From: Lethocerus indicus | Lineage: Eukaryota > Arthropoda > Insecta > Hemiptera > Belostomatidae | NCBI GenBank assembly: GCA_019843655.1 | Contig: JACDQD010000106.1 | Span: 1,922,001 to 1,986,000, forward strand | Length of the DNA: 64,000 nt | Direction of reading: 5' to 3' | In this document: piece by piece, positions 39,091 to 49,261 of the stretch | Layout: each line of letters begins with the position of its first letter | Position numbering within the stretch: position 1 is the first letter of the stretch | Program-made: the position numbers and the translations under genes | Notes under the pieces: model-generated | The model's input: the letters and a program-made list of their open reading frames with translations, nothing else | Told to the model about the DNA's origin: nothing | Database searches by the model: none

Positions 39091-42000
39091 AGGAGCGGCA
39101 GGAGCTTCTGTCCGGTCTTCTCCGCCGCAGCGATTTATCCAAAACACGACCTTAAGAACGAAAAACAATAATTCTACAAGGCGTCTGGAAGTCGGTTACG
39201 TTGTAACCTTGACCTTGAAATCGTCGAGCTATCCTATTAATTTACTACTAGCCGGCGTCGTAACTGCACTGTTATACCTTTTTTTTTCTATTTTTCCCAA
39301 CCAACCAACTGTTGACGCTCGGTCTGTTCGCATTTAAATAGAATCTGGTGTGACGATCTCTTATATAAAACGAAATTGCTTTCATTGCCTTGGCCGAAGG
39401 CGCATCGATGGTCCGATAAAATTCATCAGCTGTTTTCCGAGGTCGCGCTACGGTATCGCGGTGTTTTCCTCGCTAAGTGCGGCTAAAATTGCGGTACCGC
39501 TGTAATAATTAATGACTGGATGTTGTCGAAGGCTGAAGTAAATCTGCCTCGCGCATTATTCATTTCGTTCGGTCGGTCAGTTTCATCATTTATCATCGAC
39601 CGCTGGTTAAATTATGCATAATTGTCAAAACATCGATCGGCGGAATCATGACAGAAAACAGAGACAGACTGGTATATCGACCTACTTAAGGAACAACCTG
39701 ACAAGATGCTTTACCGTCATCCGTTATTAATGATGTGTTGTAGCAGACGATCGATTAAGCGAGATGGGAGAAAATTGCACGATTGATGTAGTTTAATAAC
39801 CACTATAGGAACACAGGTTTCGATAATATTTCGGTGCATCACTCTGGGCTGAATATGATCCGGTGACTTCCGGTTTGATCGGATCATTCCGGCAAGGGGA
39901 ATTCCAAAAATGGGCGATGTGCAACCTTTCCCTCGACACACTACGGCCTTGATCATCTTCGCCAGCTCTACCGACCGGTCTGTTGTTCGTCGGACGGCCT
40001 TCATAACGGCCGGCATAGTTACGGTTCTAATGGACCCAACCAACAGACCCCCCATTAAGCAATTATGTACGAGATACAACCAAAGTGTCAACAATTAGAT
40101 TGCGCTATTGCGCAATACGCAATACCCTCCGGAGGTATGAAATATGAAGTATGTGACCTACATAAAATATCCTAAATTACGCGTTTCGTAATCACGATTT
40201 TGAGGTCATCATTACGGATACTTAACAACAGAAACTTTTCGCATGAATGATCCAAAATGGTACCTCACACCTAAGATAAAGTGCAACATCGTGCATCGTT
40301 TATTTCCGATAAATTAACGGTATACCGACTATCGGTCTCAAACATTTAATTCCATTCAGAAATAAATGAGGAGTGGAACGTTTCTAAAGGTTGGATTGTA
40401 CGACGAAAACCGCGCGCCTCTCTTCCGATACTTCGATGCAAATTTATGCATAGTTATTTATGCAGTCATTTACAGTGATAATTATTTATTCAGTGATAAT
40501 TGAACCGATCTCCTGAAGGTCTGAGAATTGTCTGATCAATGCCGGAAGTTTAGCAGAGGGACACAGATGGATAGAAAGCAGATATTTATTAACGTCAATT
40601 CTACATGAAAGCATAATTCGAGCACATATTTCTTTTTTCGTATACTGCCATCTGTGTTCAAAAACGATTAAACATGAAAACATTGTATCCGAAAATAATT
40701 TGTTTATATCAATATATTAACTATATTTGTTTGTATATACAAGCTTTAGAAGTAAAAAAGAATGTTCCGAACCTTCGCAGAGCAGCAAACAGGAATTCTA
40801 AATGAAAAAAATAAACAATAAAAATATATTTCTTTTCGAGAAAGCGATCGCACATTGAAATTTCTTAGCAATTTTTTTCAAAAACATTGGGGAGATCGGC
40901 ATTAATCCGGAGCTGTAAATACGAATCCGACTAGCAGCGAGGGCTTCTCCTTTTCTGACGGATCGACAACGTATTTAGAATATTGAGTTGGTAAAGGGCG
41001 AGGCGTAAAATCTATATTTGAGCGAGTACTCCGTCCACAGTTCCAATAAAATATTGGATTCCAGAGGTTCAGAACTGAAGAATGCGACCGACGAATAATA
41101 AAGAGGCCAAAAACGGGTCAGTTTTATTTATTCCCGGTTTTATGTTATCGGCGCACTCCAAACGCCGACGGTTGGATTACGGACTCCATGTCCGGCATAA
41201 ATACCTGCCAACATTTCCTGCTCTGTACCTGCTATTTTATACAAGGCCACGCCGGTAGTTGTGCCGGCAGATAAAACACAGTTACGGAATTGTATATGAT
41301 TGATTTTTAATCAACCGTTATCTCCACCTCTCAATGACTTAATTGCCGCTGTCCTCTCCTTCCTTATGAGAAGAATGCGAGAGAATTGAGAATTGATCAG
41401 GAACAAACACTACCGGTATTTGTTTTGTCCGAAGTTTTATCACTCTGAAATCTGTACATAGCGAAAATGAAAGAATCGATCTTCTCCTAAGCTGAAAAAA
41501 CCTTATGTCAGGATATAGACAGTCACAATTATGATCGACGCTCTATCGGGAATGTTCAATCAAACATCAATGTACAGAAAGTAGTAACGTTTCCGCAACA
41601 TTTATTTTCTATATTTTAGGGTTTTAAAAATAAATAAATACAGGTTGCGTTTTACAAACAATAAAGATACGACGATGGAAGATCATATCACTTTATTTAC
41701 AAGACGTGGTTTCAGAACGCCTTTTCTCACTAACGAATCACCGGCCGTCCAAATAGTATTCGCTCCAAATTACAGTCCCGGCTACGAACCTGAACCGAGC
41801 CACAGCCGAAAACTGCCTCGCTTCGTGCCCTTATCCTTGCATCCGCATCTCGCCCGAATGCCCAGTATCAATACTTCTGCTTTAAATACAGAAGGCCGTC
41901 GGACGTGCGCGATAACAAGGTATCGGCTCAAATTACAGGTCAGGCAGTATATTGCGAGGGCTGCAAATGATAGTGTTTACTGTACATTAGGGGGGTTGAC

Positions 42001-45000
42001 TTAAAACTATCCGCGCCCCGAGTCCCGTTCAGTTTTGTTCCTCGTCTCCTCTCCACCGCCGCCGTATTTGTTTATTAAAACGATGTAATGATAGGAAGGC
42101 CGCCGGCTGGCCCCCTTTACTATATCGACTGCCTGCCCACACAGAGATTCCGCATGACAGCTAGACGATGTATCAACGATCCGTGTTTTTGCCTGCTTAT
42201 TGCTCCAATACAATAATGCCTGGATATACAATGCGAAGATTATAGCAGAAACGAAAATGGGCAATCCACTCCTAACGAGACGGTTGTACGCGAGCGTACA
42301 GAGAGATCGGTCGCAAAACTGGTTCGGCTGCCATTATCCGGCACTCTGGACGGTCAGAGTGAATTCGCTGTGTGAATAATAAGGAACCGAGAACGAGAGT
42401 TGTGCGAGAGTGGGTGGAGAGGTGGGATAAGCGTATTTCGGAACGCGTCGAATAACCGCCCGCTTGTCTCACTTTCAAATTGATAATCTTCAATGGCGGT
42501 GCATAATTCGTTAGGCCACGCCATTGCATATCTTGAATATCCTGCTCGCAATGAATCACGGTCGTGAATTAATAGCGCGTAGAATTGTGACCTTACCCAT
42601 TGGCATTATATATCACAAAAGGTTCGGGTTCGTGACACAAATAGAATAAAATCCGGCAATAAACACTGAAATTTTACTGAAAGGCCGAGCCCCCTCACCC
42701 CCCACACACAAGTGAAATTTTCACGCTTCTCATACATTTTTATTCGACGCATCTGGATAAATTTCTACGAAGGCCAGCGGAATAGCTGACCTTATTGCGC
42801 GTTGGGGTTGAGCGGGGCATTGACTCTGGCTCGCATCTTTTCTATTAAAATCTGTGCCATACTTCGCAATGAAGTACTTTCACGATTACATTCCGAAATA
42901 AGAAACAGTAAGAAATAAAAACATAATTGCCCAATTGGTAATTAGACGTTCTTGTGTCCAAATTCTGATGAAAATAAAATGTACTTTCATCAGTATATTT
43001 TTTATTATACAGTGGCAGGATTAATTAATAATATAAAACTGATTATAGTAATTCTAGGAATACAATGTAGACTTCACGCTGAGAACGAACGAAAGTGATC
43101 ACGAACATCGTGTCGTCACTTGTCGGTACTTCAAAGGGAAACGTCTGTTCATGCACATAGTAAAGTCGAGTACCACTCGGTTAGGACATTGACGATATTT
43201 GCTTGAACATTTACATTTTTCACGTGTACATTTTCATTTGCATTTGTCCGCGTAAATTTTGTTATCGTCAGAAGGGAACGCAAAAGGTCGGGAAGAAGGA
43301 ATCGAGCCACGAGGATTGTACGCCGGTCTGCGGGTTGTAAAAAGACATTTGATATTCGACTTTTTAACTGAGCCGGACGTTTCGGCCGGATTACGTAATT
43401 CAGTCTCGCCGAACTTTGGATTTTGAATTTTAGCCCGCAAATAAATACAACAAGAAAGCCTCTGATGATTCGAGTCGAACGTGCGATTTACAAGCAGAAA
43501 ATTTCAAATAGCGTATTCCTGTATTGAGCTGAACCCAATCTAGCGGAGACTATGAAAAAGGGGAGAGACCTGTTTTGTTCTGGGCGATTTGAATATATAT
43601 TGTTAACACAGATGGAAACTAAGATTCAATAAGATTCCCGACGCCGAGCCAATCCACAGGAATATTATCGTACGGTATTATAAAACGGCAAATGATTTCG
43701 ATGGTGATTCGTTGATTATCAGCAGTGTCAAGGGCTGGGCCGAGACCGCAATGTTTGCCTTGAACTTTGGCGGTGTTTCCTGCTCAAAACCGGCCGGAGA
43801 TTTTTCTGAAGATGCGAGAGCGCTCCCACGCCGACGCCACCACCACCTGAGCCCGGTCACGATCTCAAATTAACTCCACTATTTATACAACAATTATTCT
43901 AGCGGTTCTGCGGTATATGCGCAACGACCGCCGCTCATTGTTTCAGGTTTTTCTTCCGCGGCTCGAATTAATATTGAAATAAGTGATAATGATATATTAA
44001 CGCTTCGCAAATTGTTATACCGATAGGCATCGTACCAACGGCTGAGGGTAACGATATTTTAACTTAAATAGAACACGAAAAAGCCCAATTTTGGGTACGA
44101 TGCTCAATCTACGATTAGCCTTGACGTTGTTAATAATGTATGTCTCCCAAAATTTGCTTTTCCCCCGAATAATTATAATTGCTAGTTTCTGTGCCAAATC
44201 TTCCACCTAACATTTTGTCGAACTCTACAAAATAATGGAGAACAATGTATTCAAATAAGGCCAAACAGCTAATCTGGCATGGGGTGGGGACAATAGCAGC
44301 GATATGCCTTGTAAAGGGCATAAAAAATAAGCGTTAAAAACGGAGTAAATTTAATGCGTTATTTCAACTATGTGACGTTAGTTAAGCACTTTAATTCTGG
44401 TTTGCGTCATTAGAGCTATTTAATGGTGTTATAAGAACCTACATTCCGATCCCTCCTGCAACCGCATTTCTATAATTTTTAAGGAATTATTTTAGTACCG
44501 CCCGCTTATCTATGACAGGAATAAAACCCTAAAATCATTTAGTATAACTATTTTTGATGTACGTAACCCATGTGCGTCCATCTACGCACTTTGAATAAGA
44601 AGAAATATTCAGTAATGAACATCGCGTATTACTGACGTTATACCGACCGCATAATATAATGTCGCAAACAAATCTTCAGGTAACCGAATCGTCCCGGATT
44701 CGTTCCTCGTGAATTACAAATAAGGGGAAGGGAATCGGCTCCAAATAAATATTCATGCTTCCCCTCGTACTTTTATGAATGCCCCCCCGCACCCACCACC
44801 AAAAAAGGACCCTCGGCCAGGTTTGGACAGTTGTTTTCCCGTCACAGGGCACTGTTAACAGTTGTCCCCGCCCCTCTAATGGCCGCCCTCCCCCATAACG
44901 GCCGTCACATTTAAATACAATGTGACCATCCAAATAAACTTCAAGACCGGTGCAGCAACCTGCTCCGAGGAACGTCCGAAAAAGTCCATTTCCAACCCGG

Positions 45001-47810
45001 GCCAATGTCCGTACTCGAAACCGAGTGCCGGTATTTGTGCGAGGCGCGTTTTGGGAGAGAAAAATGTCGGACCGATCGGCGGTAATGGGATCAACGATTT
45101 ACATTTCGAGTAATGATTACCGGGAGTAGGATTAACGAGGGACGCCTCGGTGCCGAAGGGTGGGTAACGGCTGTAATCGATCAGAGGTGTACGAAGAGGT
45201 CGCGGTATTAGCGAAACCGTTTAAATATAAATCTCTTTCGACTATTATACCCGGCCGCCGCTTGAATTACCGCCGGTTTACAGATCCGGCTTTTACTTAG
45301 GCTGTCAGTAAAACTATGAAAAAGGGCCATAACTAATCGAACAACACATATGCGGTGTATTTGCCATTCTCCAGCGAAAGGTGGGATCCCATGGATCGGT
45401 CGAATCATTCAACGTTAATCGACTGTTGAAAACGCTGGTATCGCTAGACATTTTCATTTATCGGTTCCCTAACTTATTTATTGATTAATCCAAGATTGGA
45501 ATTTGGATTCGAATCTGGGCTACTCCAAACAGAATTCATGTTCCGACTATCTCCACCACGTTCTACTTCGACATTGCTTTCCATTTCTCTTCAGAAAAAA
45601 GAAAAACAACCGTACTAGCAGGACGCGTCTAATTTCAGGATAATTTCATTTCTATTACTGAACCCTGTCATTCGTACACTCCTTCGCTGAATATTGTAAT
45701 TTTATAACTACGTAAGTCTTCTTGCACACTAAGCCCTTGTTAAGATTGATCTTTTTACATTTCAGGGCTGTACAATTATAACCTGAACGGTGCAAAAAGA
45801 CAATGGGATTGCGAGAATGAGGAATTCTCCGGTTTTAGAATATCTTTGAAGAATTTATACAAAATCAAAAGCGGCCTCAATTCTTAACTAAGCGATGAAG
45901 AATGTTTGCATCACACACCGATATGAATCAACGCCACGATCCAGAACAATTACAAAATGAAATTGGTTGCTTCGGTCTGAAACATTTCTGCTGATTCAGA
46001 TTATAATGAAGATCCAGACGCGTATGGAGAAACTAATTGTTCATCATAGGTTTCTACGGCCTTTCTATTCGATCGCACCAATTTCTCTCGACAACTCATC
46101 GTGCACAGATCAATTCTGGAAGGTCACCCATTCACTATACATGTCCTACCCGTCATTTCTTCATGCAAATATACAGTCTCATAGATAGATTGGTGTCTAT
46201 TAATAAAGTGATGAAAAGTAAGATAAATAATAACCACCTTAATAATAATAATTATAATTATTGCGAAGCCCTTTTTAATTGAATGTAGAGTTTAATTTCC
46301 ACGCAGACAACCATAAAGTAGACTCACTCGAGAAATTTCACGAATAGTACGGTTTTCAGTCATTACACGTAAACACATAATAAGAGCGTGTAATTGGGAC
46401 GGGATAATACAGGAAGAACTTCTAAATTTGAATAAAGGATGCATTTAGATTATCACCAAAAAACAATTTCAAGAACTAATATTGCAATGCGGTGTGCGTG
46501 CAGGGGTAATAATGTAGAAGTTAATAACAAAAACTTTTATCTGCGGGATAACGCCTCGGAAAAATTAAATTATAAGTGCGCGAGAAGAATGTTAACTGTT
46601 AGATTTTCAGTTAAACATTTCAGTCGTGCTTTTTAATTACTTCATTAACGAGTTAGGTACGATGGTAAGTTCCACATCGGCGTGACCATCGGCGTCGGGT
46701 GCCGGAATGAAATGAGATCTGAGGCCTGTCGAAACCCGTCTGTACTCTTTCGCATCTCTGTCGCATCTTCAAATCGGACGAGTAACTCGATTGAATTATG
46801 AGGACGGTAAGTTGGAGGGGGGAGCGGGGGCGCGCGTTCTGTGACACGGGCTGAATTCAAGGCGGAAAACTTTCCGCGAATTACAGAAGGCCGTGGGAAC
46901 GACCCCGCTAAGAGTCCGGTGCCCTAGACGAGAGGCGTAACTCCCGAGAGGGAGAGAGAGAGAGGGGGGGAGATGGAGAGTTACATAAGGAGAACATAAA
47001 TATTAGATAAGGGGTGCATAGCGCTATAAATAATTCAGGACTGGGCGGTTTAACAATTCATAGAGGAAGCGAGCGCATCCTCCGATGGCAGCTGGGCGCT
47101 ACTGAAGACTGACTGTAGGCGCATAGTTCACTATCGCTTTCAGGCGAGGAGCCGTGAGACAGCCGCCCTTATAGAGTAACCTCGGATCTTGTATCGGTCC
47201 ATTGCATGGGGGGGGGCCTTTGCTACTAATGGGAAATACTGTTAAATAAATACCGCGCTGACCGGTCTTCCACTGCGGCAGCGGCTCCTCGACCGACCGG
47301 CTAAATGTTAATTGGCCTTCGTTAAGATTGAACAACAGTCATTTATCAGGAGCCAACGTCCGAACTACAAAATATAACTGGACAAATAGAAGGTGTCCGA
47401 ACGTTTCTCGGTTCCGTTAACAAAAAAACTTATTATTTCGCTCTAGCGGCTCCATGTTCGTCCGTCCTACAGAACGGGAATACAAAAACACTACTGTCGA
47501 CTAAAGGACTTACAAGTTCGAAAGCGTTCAGTCGATGATGAATGGACCGCGATGCGGGGAAAGTGAACGTGGGTAGAGCGTCACGAGAGTCCCTCAGGAG
47601 CCCTAATTAAAATACCGCTAATTGGAAACACGCCATAATTGACATTTCTATCTCGGCTAGAGATCTAGATCGAATCTCGTTTCGGGAGGAGAGATGTAAA
47701 TGGGCTCATTTTCGATGTAACAAGAGAGTCCAAGTGAGACGAGTACCTGGTACGTAACAATAAACCTGCGTTACCTTTCATAATTCCTCGATACTTGCTT
47801 ATCTTATTTC
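39091..47810. other. Non-coding stretch, no supported gene
   Basis: No supported gene. The longest open frames are 39717-40094 (minus, 125 codons), 41645-42004 (plus, 119 codons) and 44676-45005 (minus, 109 codons). None has a recognisable domain and each overlaps open frames on another strand or phase. An imperfect 25-bp palindrome lies at 40099-40123. A GA-rich run lies at about 46945-46980. CpG-richer patches occur around 42000-42560 and 44880-45250. Confidence 0.55.
46945..46980. repeat. GA-rich simple repeat
   Basis: A run of GAGAG words ending in a G homopolymer, in a patch that is GC-richer than its surroundings. In insects GAGAG runs can bind GAGA factor, but they are also common as simple repeats. 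Confidence 0.85.
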
Positions 47811-47842
47811 AACAGGTGTCGTGATTGGTCTAAAATAATAGT

Positions 47843-48009
47843 AGAATTCCGTAGATATCGTGTGTTTCTGTCTCCTTTCGCTGGTATGGTCTTTTGCTAG
47901 ACCGGTTTCGGCTGCTCGCCATCTTCAGTAGCGGTGTTAGTTACTTTAGCACTTTGGATGTTTCTTAGGCACTTCACTGCACTGTCATACTGTCACTTGT
48001 ACTGCGGTG
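47843..48009 (+). repeat. Left inverted terminal arm
   Basis: About 165 bp complementary to 49053-49218, at roughly 80-90 percent identity by eye. It runs from the GAATTCCGTAG block, through CTAGACCGGTTTCGGCTGC and CGGTGTTAG, to CACTTGTACTG. The outermost block is less similar, so the exact outer boundary is uncertain by about 10 bp. Confidence 0.88.
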
Positions 48010-48020
48010 CTTGTCTATCC

Positions 48021-48043
48021 TGTGTATATATATGTGTGTGTGT
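48021..48043. repeat. TA/GT dinucleotide run inside the element
   Basis: A short mixed TA and TG run in the left spacer of the element, just inside the left arm. Simple sequence of this kind is common inside non-autonomous transposons. Confidence 0.75.
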
Positions 48044-48295
48044 CTTGTTATTGTGTTTTTGGGGGATTTTGTTTGATTTATTTGGGTTCGGAGGGATTTT
48101 GTTAATCGGTTTAAGTCTTTGTCAGATTATCGGTCAAATATAAATTTGATCATACAACTGGTCACCACTATTAGTTTCTGACTTCCAAATATATAACAGG
48201 AAACCTATCTGGTATTGTGTATTTACGTTCATAAAAGTTTTCCTGTTGATCCAAAATTTATTGAAAAAAGTTTATTTTGAGTAATCTATTCTATA

Positions 48296-48922
48296 GGTGC
48301 AAGTGCACAAAACGAACTTTAGTTAAGTACATTTCCGCACCACACTCAGGGGGCGCTAGCTTATCGGTGCAAGTGCACCAAACGAACTTTAGTTAAGTAC
48401 ATTTCCGCACCACACTCAGGGGGCGCTAGCTTATCGGTGCAAGTGCACCAAACGAACTTTAGTTAAGTACATTTCCGCACCACACTCAGGGGGGCGCTAG
48501 CTTATCGGTGCAAGTGCACCAAACGAACTTTAGTTAAGTACATTTCCGCACCACACTCAGGGGGGCGCTAGCTTATCGGTGCAAGTGCACCAAACGAACT
48601 TTAGTTAAGTACATTTCCGCACCACCCTCAGGGGGCGCTAGCTTATCGGTGCAAGTGCACCAAACGAACTTTAGTTAAGTACATTTCCGCACCACCCTCA
48701 GGGGGCGCTAGCTTATCGGTGCAAGTGCACCAAACGAACTTTAGTTAAGTACATTTCCGCACCACCCTCAGGGGGCGCTAGCTTATCGGTGCAAGTGCAC
48801 CAAACGAACTTTAGTTAAGTACATTTCCGCACCACCCTCAGGGGGCGCTAGCTTATCGGTGCAAGTGCACCAAACGAACTTTAGTTAAGTACATTTCCGC
48901 ACCACACTCAGGGGGGCGCTAG
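48296..48922 (+). repeat. Minisatellite: nine head-to-tail 70/71-bp monomers
   Basis: Units begin at about 48301, 48371, 48441, 48512, 48583, 48653, 48723, 48793 and 48863. Each unit reads AAGTGCACCAAACGAAC, then TTTAGTTAAGTAC, ATTTCCGCACCAC, CTCAGGGGGCGCTAGC and TTATCGGTGC. Across unit joints the sequence GGTGCAAGTGCACC is a perfect 6-bp inverted repeat. Two sites vary: CACACTC versus CACCCTC, and five versus six Gs. Units 1-2 are A/5G, 3-4 are A/6G, 5-8 are C/5G and 9 is A/6G. The blocks indicate local amplification by unequal exchange. The AGGGGGCGC word matches the core of the CTCF insulator motif in the 5G units. Confidence 0.98.
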
Positions 48923-49052
48923 TTAATCTATATCTATTAATGTTTATTTAAAGAGAAACTTTCATAGACAAATAAATACTTAATATTGTAAGATAAAAAT
49001 AAAAAGGTAAGTCATAAAAAAATACGCTTAACTGTGAAACGTACCATATCTC

Positions 49053-49218
49053 AACCACAGTACAAGTGATTGTGACAGTGCAATGAGGATGCCCAAAAAA
49101 CTTCCGAAGTGCTAAAGTGACTAACACCGCTACTGAAGATGGCGAGCAGCCGAAATCGGTCTAGCAAAAGACCAAACCAGCGAGAGAAGACAGAAACACA
49201 CGAAATCTACGGTATTCC
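49053..49218 (-). repeat. Right inverted terminal arm
   Basis: Reverse complement of the left arm. Matching blocks in plus orientation are CAGTACAAGTG, CTAAAGTGACTAACACCGCT, CTGAAGATGGCGAGCAGCC, TCTAGCAAAAGACC and CTACGGTATTCC. The two arms differ by scattered substitutions and small indels, so the insertion is not brand new. Confidence 0.88.
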
Positions 49219-49261
49219 AATCCCGAGCACACCACAAAACAGGTATTCTAAAATAGTAGGA

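Larger units (their letters stand above)
47843..49218. mobile_element. Non-autonomous TIR element with an internal tandem-repeat core
   Basis: A composite element of about 1.38 kb. The left arm (47843-48009) and right arm (49053-49218) are inverted copies of each other. The best-conserved stretch includes CTGAAGATGGCGAGCAGCC (49132 onward on plus; the exact complement ends at about 47935 on the left), followed by the TCTAGCAAAAGACC block. Between the arms lie an AT/GT-rich spacer, a tandem array of nine 70/71-bp monomers, and a short AT-rich spacer. Weaker inverted similarity seems to continue from the arms toward the array. No transposase-like frame exists inside; the largest is about 69 codons. 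This fits a foldback- or MITE-like DNA transposon mobilised in trans. Internal tandem repeats in TIR elements are known, for example Tetris in Drosophila virilis. The superfamily is not identified and I could not resolve an exact target-site duplication. Confidence 0.85.

Noticed and set aside
45500..45525. tRNA T-arm (GGATTCGAATC on minus)
   Set aside because: The stem does not pair around the loop and no A box or acceptor stem is visible at the right distance.
48296..48922. CRISPR array
   Set aside because: The units are contiguous 70/71-bp tandem copies with no unique spacers, in eukaryotic-type sequence.
49132..49175. Hammerhead ribozyme in the element arm (CTGAAGA ... GAAA core)
   Set aside because: CTGANGA and GAAA are present with a short GGC/GCC stem between them, but there is an extra T at the stem base. 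I find no NUH cleavage site in the right place and no pairing to close the third stem for any circular form.
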